Origin: Paucibacter sp. PLA-PC-4 | GTDB taxonomy: Bacteria; Pseudomonadota; Gammaproteobacteria; Burkholderiales; Burkholderiaceae_C | DNA: 64,000 bases | Assembly: GCF_026241155.1 (NCBI RefSeq) | Contig: NZ_JAPFGP010000004.1 | Span: forward strand, 124,001-188,000 | Direction of reading: 5' to 3' | Shown here: piece by piece, positions 56,924 to 64,000 of the stretch | Layout of the letters: every line of letters starts with the position of its first letter | Position numbering within the stretch: the stretch's first letter is position 1 | The notes under the pieces: model-generated | Told to the model about the DNA's origin: nothing | The model's input: the letters and a program-made list of their open reading frames with translations, nothing else | The model's database searches: none | Made by a program: the position numbers and the translations under genes

Positions 56924-58454
56924 ATGCTTCTCGACGCCTTGTTTGCGCGCATCCCCAGCGTGCGCGCCCGCCTGACCCTGCTGACCGCCGTGCTGTGTCT
57001 GCTGATGTCGGGACTCGCACTGGCAGGCATGACACTGACGGCCCGTTCCCACGAATCGTTGCGTACGGTGTACGACGATCGGGTCGTGCCGCAGCAGCAG
57101 ATCAAGGCGGTAGCCGATGCCTATGCCGTCACCATGGTCGACAGCACGCACAAGGTGCGATTGGGACAGCTCGATGCGGCCGCTGCGCCCCGCCAGATCG
57201 AGGTGGCCGGCGAGCTGATACGCCGGCAGTGGAGTGCTTACAGTCAAACATACTTGGTACCCGAGGAGAAGGCCCTTGTAGCCCGCGTCACGCCGCTGAT
57301 GGTCGAGGCCGAACGCTTGCGCCGCGCGCTTCTGGCCGCGCGCTTCTGGCCGCGCTGGCGGCGGGCGACGACAGCGCCCTCGCCCGCCTGGCCGGCCAGC
57401 AGCTCTACCAGTTGGTCGGCCCGCTCAGCAATCAGCTCAACGCGCTGGTGGCGGTGCAGCTGGACGTCGCCAGGCACGAGTACGAGCTGGGGCGCGAGCG
57501 TTATGCTCAGGCGCGATGGGCAGCCTGGCTGGGCCTGCCTGATGGGTGCGGTCACCGCCGGATTGATCAGCAGCCGCATCATGCGCTCGCTGGGCGCCGA
57601 GCCCAGCGATGTGCGTCAGGTGGCTCAGGGCATCGCCCATGGCGCGCTGAACCAACCGCTGCTCGTGGCGTAGGACGACCGCAGCAGCTTGATGGCACAT
57701 ATGCAAGCCATGCAGCGCGGGCTAGCCGGCATGGTGCGCAAGGTGCGCGCCAATGTCGACGAGCTGCACGCCGACTCAGGCCAGATTGCGCAGGGCAACG
57801 TCGACCTGTCCGGCCGCACCGAGGAGGCGGCCGCCACCACCCAGCGCGCCAGCGCCCGGCTCGACGAAGTGATGCAGCGCCTGCGCATACGCTTCGCCAG
57901 CGCCGGCGAGGCCCGCGCGCTGGCAGACGGTACCCGGGCTGTGGCGCAGCGCGCCGGCGGCCAGATGGGCCAGGCGATCGCATCGACGACATCACTGCGT
58001 GATCGACGGCATCGCCTTCCAGACCAACATACTGGCGCTGAATGCGGCGGTGGAGGCCGCGTGCGCAGGCGAGGCGGGGCGCGGTTTTGCGGTGGTGGCG
58101 TCCGAGGTGCGGGCCCTGGCGCTGCGCGCAGGCGAGGCCGCGCGCGAGATCAAAACCCTGATCAGCGACACCATCACGCGTACCGACTCAGGCTCTCGTC
58201 AGGTGCGCGAGACCGGACAGACCCTGCAGCAGATGGCCTCCGAGATCCAGCAACTCAGCGGCCTGATGCTGCGCCTGGACCAGAGCTCCGGCCAGGACAG
58301 CCAGGACATCAGCGAGTTGCAACTGCAGGTACAGGAACTCGATCGGGTAGCTCAGCAGAACGCGGCCCTGGTCGAGGAGATGGCGGCGTCAAGCGAGCAG
58401 CTGAAGGACCAAGCAGTCAGGCTCGCTCAGGCGGTGCAGGTCTTCAGCGTCTGA
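56924..58454 (+). pseudogene. Broken methyl-accepting chemotaxis protein gene
   Basis: The intact start (ATG 56924, GGAGTGAAG upstream) leads into a normal MCP: a first membrane segment (LTLLTAVLCLLMSGLALAGM) and a four-helix sensor region (ESLRTVYDDRVVPQQQIKAV). A 14-bp tandem duplication (57321-57355) then shifts the frame, one extra G in GGG (57531-57533) restores it, TAG follows at 57671-57673, and the signalling domain is eroded and frameshifted near 57990. The tip survives in a third frame ([40 protein letters not shown]). Four lesions show it no longer makes a receptor. Confidence 0.92.
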
Positions 58455-58460
58455 GCGCGC

Positions 58461-59381
58461 TCAGTCGGCCGGCGCCGCCGCCGTCGTTGCGGCCGCAGCG
58501 CCGGCCTTGGCCGGCAGCACGGCATCGATCAACGCATCCTTGTCGCTCCATTGGCCCTTGATCCAGTTGGAGATCCGCACCAGCTGGCGCTTGTCCTCCA
58601 TCGGATTGCCGCCCACCAGCTCGGCCGGTATTGCTCGCTGCTGCACCCGCACGATCACCTGGCCGCAGCGGCCACTGAGCAGTTGCCAGAAGCTGGGCGC
58701 GCCCTCTGGGTAGATCAGAGTGACATCGAGCATAGCCTCGAACTGCTCGCCCATGGTCGCTAGCGCCATTGCCAGCGCGCCGACGCGGGGCTTGAGCAGG
58801 TGGCGATAGGGGCCGTTCTGCTCTGCATGCTTGGCGGCCGTGAAGCGCGTGCCCTCTACGAAGTTGATCACCGTCGTCGGCATGGTCTTGAACTTCTCGC
58901 AGGCCTTGCGCGTGGTCGCGAGGTCGGCAGCCTGGGAGGCAGCGTTGCGGCCGCGCTTCATGAAGGGGAAGTCCAGCGCCCACCAGGCCAGGCCGATCAC
59001 CGGCACCCACATCAGCTCGCGCTTCAGAAAGAACTTCAAAAAGGGGATGCGGCCGTGGAAGATACGCTGCAGCACCAGGATGTCCACCCAAGTTTGGTGG
59101 TTCGGCGACACCAGGTACCAACCGCGCCGGTTCAGGCCATCCAGCCCCTGCACATCCCAGCCTTGCGGGTTGACCAGGGCGATCCAGCCGTTGTTGACCG
59201 CCACCCAGCCGGCTGCGATGCCGTTGAGCAGCTCGTTGCACAGCCGGCGCACGGCCGGCAGCGGCAGCAAGAGCTTGAGCAGGGCCGGCGGCATCATCAG
59301 GGCCACGCCGGTGACCGTGTTCAGGGCGAGCAGCAGGCCGGTCAAGGCGCCAAGCAAGGGAGCGGGTATCAGCTTCAGCAT
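58461..59381 (-). CDS. 1-acyl-glycerol-3-phosphate acyltransferase family protein
   Basis: 306 residues from the ATG at 59381 (MLKLIPAPLLGAL). An N-terminal membrane segment is followed by the PlsC motifs: SPNHQTWVDILVLQ (NHx4D), LMWVPVIGLAWWALDFPFMKR, and NFVEGTRFT (EGTR). It resembles the YihG/LPLAT group that acylates a lysophospholipid. The C-terminal tail is Ala-rich. It meets the broken MCP tail to tail with a 6-base gap. Confidence 0.9.
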   Translation of the reverse strand: MLKLIPAPLLGALTGLLLALNTVTGVALMMPPALLKLLLPLPAVRRLCNELLNGIAAGWVAVNNGWIALVNPQGWDVQGLDGLNRRGWYLVSPNHQTWVDILVLQRIFHGRIPFLKFFLKRELMWVPVIGLAWWALDFPFMKRGRNAASQAADLATTRKACEKFKTMPTTVINFVEGTRFTAAKHAEQNGPYRHLLKPRVGALAMALATMGEQFEAMLDVTLIYPEGAPSFWQLLSGRCGQVIVRVQQRAIPAELVGGNPMEDKRQLVRISNWIKGQWSDKDALIDAVLPAKAGAAAATTAAAPAD

Positions 59382-59433
59382 GGCCCGCAATGTAGCGCAA
59401 GCCTGGGACTATCTTCTTTGGCATCATGTCGCG

Positions 59434-60084
59434 ATGTCTGATTCATGTCCAGATGATGAAATCCTGCAACGTCCCCAGTTGCTGGCACAGCACCTGGCCC
59501 GGCTGGGCGCCGGGGGCCGGCCCCAGGACCTGTGGTTGTTCGCCTATGGTTCGTTGATCTGGCGGCCCGAGATCGAGGTGGCCGAGCAGCAACTGGCGCA
59601 GGTGCGCGGCTATCACCGAGCGCTGCGCATGCAGTCACGGCTATATCGCGGCACACCCGAGCAGCCCGGTCTGGTGCTGGCCCTGCTGTCAGGCGGCAGC
59701 TGCCGCGGCCTGCTGTATCGGGTGGCGGCTTCGCAGGCCGAGGCCGCGCTGCGCCAGTTGTGGGCGCGCGAGATGGTGACCGGGGTGTATGAGCCGCGCT
59801 GGCTGCGCTGCCATAGCGCGCTCGGCGAGCAACGCGCGCTGGCCTTCACCCTGTCGCGCCGCAGCAGCCATCTGACCGGCAGGCTCGACGAGGGCCAGCT
59901 CTTGCAGGTGTTCCGCCATGCCCAGGGTCGCTACGGCAGCACGCTGGACTATCTGCAGCGCACCGTGCTGAGCCTGCGCGGCCACGGCATCCGCGACCGC
60001 GAGCTGGAGCGCCAATACCATCTGGCTGCCAGCCATGGGCTGTGCGAGCCGCTGCGCGACTCAGTCGGTCGATGCGGGAGATGA
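59434..60084 (+). CDS. chaC: ChaC-like gamma-glutamylcyclotransferase
   Basis: 216 residues from the ATG at 59434 (MSDSCPDDEILQRPQ); the longer frame runs over the acyltransferase gene. The glutathione-binding loop LWLFAYGSLIWRPE and WAREMVTGVYEPRWL, family hallmarks, are present. ChaC splits glutathione into 5-oxoproline and Cys-Gly. The 3' end overlaps the nucleotidyltransferase gene by 24 bases tail to tail. No good Shine-Dalgarno. Confidence 0.88.
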   Translation: MSDSCPDDEILQRPQLLAQHLARLGAGGRPQDLWLFAYGSLIWRPEIEVAEQQLAQVRGYHRALRMQSRLYRGTPEQPGLVLALLSGGSCRGLLYRVAASQAEAALRQLWAREMVTGVYEPRWLRCHSALGEQRALAFTLSRRSSHLTGRLDEGQLLQVFRHAQGRYGSTLDYLQRTVLSLRGHGIRDRELERQYHLAASHGLCEPLRDSVGRCGR

Positions 60085-60681
60085 GGACGCGCGCAGCCGC
60101 GCCAGGTCCTCGGTCGTGTCGATGTCCAGCAGCACGCCGGGATCGTCTACCTCCAGACCTTGCGAGGGGTAGCGCGCAATCAGCCGGCGCGCGCCCTCGT
60201 CGCCCTGCAGCCCGACCAACTCGGAGAACAGCTCGGCATTAAAGCCCACCGGATGGCCGCGCCGGCCCTTGTACTGAGCAAAACTGATCGGGTACTGCTC
60301 CAGCCCCTCGGCCACTCTCAGGATGCTGCTGGCGCGCAGCATAGGCATATCGGCCGGCACGATCAGCCAGCCTTCGGCGTCGCCGGTCGCGGCCACGCCG
60401 GCCGCAATCGAGTGCCCCATGCCGACCGGGCTGGGGCGGCCCTTCTCGTCGAGCTCGGGCATCACGATGATGTCGCGCACGGCCACCGTGTCGCGCACCG
60501 CCCCAGCCAGGTTTTCACTGGTCACCACCACCACCCGCAAGCCGGTCTGAACGGCATTTTTCAGGGTTTGAGACAACAAGGTCTCCGGCCCCAGCGCCTG
60601 CTCGAGCTTGTGCCCTTGGCCACGAAAGCGCATGCCCCGTCCTGCCGCCAGCACGACGACTACTGGCCGTCGTTTCATCAT
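60061..60681 (-). CDS. MobA/MocA-like nucleotidyltransferase
   Basis: 206 residues from the ATG at 60681 (or 60678). The NTP-transferase signature [20 protein letters not shown] opens the protein; VPADMPML and [17 protein letters not shown] follow, as in the MocA group that cytidylates or guanylates molybdopterin. No molybdoenzyme gene is nearby, so the substrate is uncertain. Confidence 0.85.
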   Translation of the reverse strand: MMKRRPVVVVLAAGRGMRFRGQGHKLEQALGPETLLSQTLKNAVQTGLRVVVVTSENLAGAVRDTVAVRDIIVMPELDEKGRPSPVGMGHSIAAGVAATGDAEGWLIVPADMPMLRASSILRVAEGLEQYPISFAQYKGRRGHPVGFNAELFSELVGLQGDEGARRLIARYPSQGLEVDDPGVLLDIDTTEDLARLRASSSPASTD

Positions 60682-60833
60682 TCGCCCTGATCCTTCACAA
60701 ATTCTCCCAAGGCGCTGACCGGTCTTTTGCCGACTCGCCACTGACTACTGACGACAGCATGCCCACCGCCCTGGAGCCCTACCAGTGGGGCGTTTACCTA
60801 AGGCTTTCTACGCTCTCGGGGCATACTGCCCGC

Positions 60834-61472
60834 ATGAGCAAACTATCGGACCTACGAAAAAGCTACGAGCTCGGAGAGCTCGACGAGACCCAAGTGGCGG
60901 ACCGCCCGCTGGCCCAGTTCAAGCTGTGGCTGGAGCAGGCGCTGGCGGCCGAGTTGCCTGAGCCGAACGCGATGACGCTGGCCACGGTCGGCGCCGACGG
61001 TCGGCCGTCGACCCGAATCGTGCTGATCAAGGACTGTGACGAGCACGGCATCGTCTGGTACACGAACTACGACAGCCGCAAGGGCCGCGAACTGGCCGCC
61101 CACCCTTTCGCCGCGCTGCAGTTCCACTGGGTAGAGCTGGAGCGGGTGGTGCGCATCGAGGGTCGGGTCGAGCGGGTCGACGCGGCTCAGTCCGATACGT
61201 ACTACCGCTCCCGCCCGCTCGATTCGCGCCTGGGCGCCTGGGCCTCGCCGCAAAGCCAGGTGATCAGCTCGCGGGCGGTGCTGGTGGCCAATGCGGCCAA
61301 GGCCGCGGTTCAGCATGGCCTGAACCCGGAACGCCCGCCACACTGGGGAGGCTATCGCCTGGTGCCCGAGCGCTGGGAGTTCTGGCAGGGCCGCAAATCA
61401 CGCCTGCATGACCGCATCAGCTACAGGCTCGGCGACACCGGTCAGTGGCTGCGCGAGCGGCTGGCACCCTGA
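60834..61472 (+). CDS. pdxH: Pyridoxamine 5'-phosphate oxidase
   Basis: 212 residues from the ATG at 60834 ([18 protein letters not shown]); an upstream in-frame start is not family-like. It oxidises PNP and PMP to PLP with FMN. Motifs: [57 protein letters not shown] and the C-terminal [17 protein letters not shown] ... ERLAP. PLP is the cofactor of GcvP, encoded in the same window. Confidence 0.96.
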   Translation: MSKLSDLRKSYELGELDETQVADRPLAQFKLWLEQALAAELPEPNAMTLATVGADGRPSTRIVLIKDCDEHGIVWYTNYDSRKGRELAAHPFAALQFHWVELERVVRIEGRVERVDAAQSDTYYRSRPLDSRLGAWASPQSQVISSRAVLVANAAKAAVQHGLNPERPPHWGGYRLVPERWEFWQGRKSRLHDRISYRLGDTGQWLRERLAP

Positions 61473-61491
61473 GCGCGGCTCTGACCCAGAC

Positions 61492-62010
61492 TTACTCGGC
61501 CGGCTGCGCGTCCAACACGCGGTAGAACAGGCCGTAGGGGTCGTTGCTGAGCACCGCCATCTGGCCTTCGACCGTGACCGGCTCCAGGGTGTAGCGCACG
61601 GGGGTCTTGCTGCGCACCTCGATCAGGCCTTCGGGACCAGCCGGCACGCAGAAGGAGCAGCTGGTAGGCACAGAAGACAGCAAGAAATGGCGCTGTTTGT
61701 CGCCCGGCTCCAGCGGCATCATGAAGCCCTGCACCTTGACCTTCTGCTTGTCCAGCGCCTGCACACCGGCCGGGAAGCTGGGCACCAACCGCTTCTTGTC
61801 AGCCTTGACAGTGACCGATGACAGCAGCGGCCAAGACACCACGCCCTCGCGCTCTTGCAAGGGCTTGATGGGGCTGCGGGGGTCGTGATAACCGGGGCCC
61901 TGGCCCAGGGCCGTGGCGGCATTGCTCGAAGCCTGCTGGGCTTGCGCGCTCAGGCTCAGGCAGGCCGCCAGCAGCGGCAAGGAGGCACGGAGCAGTCGTT
62001 CAGTGTTCAT
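61492..62010 (-). CDS. DUF3299 exported protein
   Basis: 172 residues with a signal peptide (LLRASLPLLAACLSLSAQAQ). DUF3299 pattern: VQGFMMPLEPGDKQRHFLLS followed by CSFCVPAGPEGLIEV with a CxxC pair that may bind metal or be redox active. It is the last gene of a minus-strand set with an ABC transporter and a small exported protein; the layout recalls the zinc-related zrg cluster of Vibrio (from memory). The start overlaps the 3' end of the small gene by 11 bases. Confidence 0.82.
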   Translation of the reverse strand: MNTERLLRASLPLLAACLSLSAQAQQASSNAATALGQGPGYHDPRSPIKPLQEREGVVSWPLLSSVTVKADKKRLVPSFPAGVQALDKQKVKVQGFMMPLEPGDKQRHFLLSSVPTSCSFCVPAGPEGLIEVRSKTPVRYTLEPVTVEGQMAVLSNDPYGLFYRVLDAQPAE

Positions 62011-62275
62011 GTTTCAACCCACAGTACTTGCCGATGGCCAGACCGCGGCATGCGGCCAGCAGCGTCTTCTGGCAGCGCTCCTCGGTCTCGCCCGATTCCA
62101 GGCAGCGCGCCGCATCCTCGTGGGCCTTGGACATCGCGCGGTGGCGTTCGATGTCCTTCTTCGCGTGCTCGCTGAGCGCGGGCTTGGCCGGCGCCGGTTT
62201 CGATTGTGCCTGGACCGCGTTGCTGAATCCGGCCGCCAGCCAGAAGGCAGCCAGGACGAGGTGCTTGTTGTTCAT
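62000..62275 (-). CDS. Small exported Cys/His-containing protein
   Basis: 91 residues from the ATG at 62275, with GGAACG upstream; signal peptide cut near AVQAQ. The mature part is charged and helical with four cysteines (ARCLESGETEERCQK, AACRGL, KYCGLKHEH) and a His-containing C-terminus, suited to metal binding or disulfides. It lies between the permease and the DUF3299 gene. The family is not recognised. Confidence 0.75.
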   Translation of the reverse strand: MNNKHLVLAAFWLAAGFSNAVQAQSKPAPAKPALSEHAKKDIERHRAMSKAHEDAARCLESGETEERCQKTLLAACRGLAIGKYCGLKHEH

Positions 62276-62297
62276 CGCGTTCCTTTCGTTGCTCGAT

Positions 62298-63506
62298 TCA
62301 ATAAGGGGCTTGCAGCAGCTCGGTGACATCCAGCTTGTAAGCCCGCCAGGCCGGCCAGGCCGCGCTGGCCAAGGCCAGCAGGAGGGCCATCGCCGGCACC
62401 AGGGCCTCCCAGACCGACCACCAATTGCCACTGATGCGCAGCGACTGTTGCGCAGCCAGCACCCAGCCTAGCAAAGCTGTCAAGCCATGCCCTAGGGCCA
62501 GACCCACCAAGCTGGCCAGCAGAGCAAGCCACAGGCCCTCCAGGCTGACCAGTGCTGCGACCCGCCACGCCGGCGCGCCCAACATGCGCAACATCGCCAT
62601 ATCGCCCTGGCGCTCGCGTACCGCGTGCAGCAGGGCCACAAAGACCGACAGCGCCGCTGCCAGCAGCAGCACAGCGCCAAAGCCGCGCAACACCTCGGTG
62701 CCGGCGCCTACCATGCGCAGCAGCCGCGCGGTCTCCAGCGCCGGCGCGGCCGCCTGCAGGCCGTCCTGGGCATTGACCCAGCGGGGCAGCGCGATCGCGG
62801 CCAGCGGACTGCGGTAGCTGATCAGAGCCATCGTAATCTCGCGCTCGGCCTCCAGTGCCGCCCGGTCCTCGGCATCGACCGCATGCATGTCCTCGTGCAC
62901 CTGCCAGACCGAGGCCAGATCGGTCAGTACCAACCGGTCCAGGACCCCGCCGGTCTCTGCCAGCAGCCCGACGACGGTGTAGCGATGCTCGCCGTGCTCG
63001 TGGCCCTGCTCGCCCAGGCCATGGCTGCCGGCAAAGCGGTCGCCCAACTTCAGCCCAGTGCTCCGGGCCACCTCGGCACCGAGCACCGCCTGTAGCGGTT
63101 GCTGCCAGAGCCGACCTGCCGCCAGCCGAGCCTGGTAGAGATCGAGATAGTCGGGGGTAGTACCGACGATGCGAAAGCCTCGCAGGCTGTCGCCTAGCGA
63201 GATCGGCACTGCACGTGCCACCAGTGGCTGGGCGCGCAGCTCGTCGAGCATGGCCAGCGGGATATTGCCGGTCGGCACATCGAGATGGAACACACCGGCC
63301 AGCATGATCTGCATTGGGCTGCCCTTGGCTCCGACCACCAGGTCGATGCCGGCCAAATCACGCCGCACACCGCCCTCGATCTGCTCGCTGACCAACAATA
63401 CAAACGTGATCGCCGCCAAGCCCAGGCTCAAGAGCAGCAGATTCAGCGCCGACACCAGCGGCCGCGCCCATAGATAGCGCCAGGCCAGACTTGCCAGACT
63501 TCTCAT
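62298..63506 (-). CDS. FtsX/MacB-type ABC transporter permease
   Basis: 402 residues from the ATG at 63506, which overlaps the ATPase stop. The N-terminal helix (LVSALNLLLLSLGLAAITFV) is followed by a large periplasmic MacB-like domain (about 45-265), then three C-terminal helices ending in ALASAAWPAWRAYKLDVTELL. The periplasmic domain has a His-rich loop, GEQGHEHGEHRYTVV, consistent with a metal or metal-protein cargo. MacB/LolCD-type exporters work by moving a periplasmic domain and do not import solute directly. Confidence 0.88.
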   Translation of the reverse strand: MRSLASLAWRYLWARPLVSALNLLLLSLGLAAITFVLLVSEQIEGGVRRDLAGIDLVVGAKGSPMQIMLAGVFHLDVPTGNIPLAMLDELRAQPLVARAVPISLGDSLRGFRIVGTTPDYLDLYQARLAAGRLWQQPLQAVLGAEVARSTGLKLGDRFAGSHGLGEQGHEHGEHRYTVVGLLAETGGVLDRLVLTDLASVWQVHEDMHAVDAEDRAALEAEREITMALISYRSPLAAIALPRWVNAQDGLQAAAPALETARLLRMVGAGTEVLRGFGAVLLLAAALSVFVALLHAVRERQGDMAMLRMLGAPAWRVAALVSLEGLWLALLASLVGLALGHGLTALLGWVLAAQQSLRISGNWWSVWEALVPAMALLLALASAAWPAWRAYKLDVTELLQAPY

Positions 63507-64000
63507 TGCGCGGCCTCGCTCGTGCTCACAAGCTTGGGCAGCCACATGTCGTACAGCTCGCCGCCGAGCGCCTGAGCCACCCGGCTGTCGTGGGTGGCCA
63601 GCACCAGGGTTGCGCCCTGTTCCCGTGCGGCCTGACTCAGCAAGTCCAAAGCGGTGGCGGCGCTCTCGTCGTCGAGATTGGCGGTGGGTTCATCGGCCAG
63701 CAGCAGCTTGGGGCGACGCAGCAGCGCGCGCGCCAGTGCCACACGCTGGGCCTGGCCCAGGCTCAGTTGATGCGGCCGGCGCTGCGCCAGGGTCTGCAGA
63801 TCCAGGCGCTGGAGCAGCTCGTCGATGCGGGCTTGATCCAGGGGCAAGCCTGCACTCAGATAAGGCAAGGCCACGTTGTCGCGAACCGTCAGCGCCGCGC
63901 TCAGGTGTAGACGCTGCGGCACGAAACCGAGGCAGGCGCCGCGCCAGGCGTCGCGCTCGCGCGGGCCCAAACGCCCCAGCTCGGAGCCGGCCATTACCAG
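63503..64000 (-). CDS. ABC transporter ATP-binding protein, 3' part
   Basis: The gene enters from beyond the window end; 165 codons are visible and the Walker A is outside. Present are the Q-loop region (LGFVPQRLHLSAALTV), a signature reading LSLGQAQRVALARALL (second Gly of LSGGQ replaced by Leu), Walker B LLLADEPTANLDDES and the switch His in LATHDSRVAQAL. The order fits the LolD/MacB ATPases that pair with FtsX-type permeases, and the permease overlaps its stop by four bases. Confidence 0.9.
   Translation of the reverse strand: MVMAGSELGRLGPRERDAWRGACLGFVPQRLHLSAALTVRDNVALPYLSAGLPLDQARIDELLQRLDLQTLAQRRPHQLSLGQAQRVALARALLRRPKLLLADEPTANLDDESAATALDLLSQAAREQGATLVLATHDSRVAQALGGELYDMWLPKLVSTSEAAQ

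Overview
The window is a high-G+C, gene-dense stretch of a Gram-negative chromosome. Gene content points to a flagellated betaproteobacterium, probably Burkholderiales of the Rubrivivax/Leptothrix/Roseateles kind (inference): orphan Bug-type solute-binding proteins, MipA/OmpV and porin genes, an Entner-Doudoroff pair, YfiBNR and QseBC/PmrAB-like signalling, and many MCP/GGDEF proteins. No rRNA, tRNA, CRISPR array, intact IS or prophage was seen.

Layout. 1-6.2 kb: flagellar genes (3' end of flhA, flagellin lysine methylase fliB, an unknown gene, two near-identical flagellins, each with its own sigma-28-like promoter). 6.3-10.8 kb: an envelope-stress block on the minus strand (MipA/OmpV, response regulator, histidine kinase, DegP) in which two copies of a CTTAR-N6-CTTAA box precede the regulator and degP. 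10.9-17.1 kb: a tandem glycine riboswitch, gcvT-gcvH-gcvP and sdaA, which together turn glycine into one-carbon units and serine into pyruvate. 17.1-20.2 kb: thyA-folA, a lipid kinase and a phosphoesterase. 20.25-23.4 kb: a LexA-box-preceded pair encoding a PD-(D/E)XK protein and a nuclease-helicase fusion of the DinG/XPD type. 23.4-31.9 kb: an SGNH hydrolase, secreted proteins of unknown role, the yfiR-yfiN-yfiB c-di-GMP module, a LapA-like protein and a large propeller-GGDEF sensor.

32.2-44.8 kb: a minus-strand catabolic island (porin, two Bug proteins, thiolase, MmgE/PrpD, FadB-like protein, alpha/beta hydrolase, NDP-forming acyl-CoA synthetase, enoyl-CoA hydratase) facing a divergent IclR regulator across a perfect 19-bp palindrome. 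The substrate is not known.

44.8-50.5 kb is the loosest part: a thioredoxin-ArsA fusion with no ars partners, flanked by remnants of a DUF302 protein and of a heavy-metal P-type ATPase; a catalase-like protein lacking the usual distal His; a DUF427 gene interrupted by TAG; and long gaps with no recognisable genes. 50.5-64 kb returns to ordinary genes: xthA, a CAT-like acetyltransferase, an Aer-like MCP, a thioesterase, edd-eda, a multiply broken MCP, an acyltransferase, ChaC, a nucleotidyltransferase, pdxH, and an ABC/DUF3299 cluster cut by the window end.

The best candidates for an undescribed system are the SOS-box nuclease/helicase pair (20.25-23.4 kb), the IclR-controlled CoA-dependent island, and the thioredoxin-ArsA fusion.
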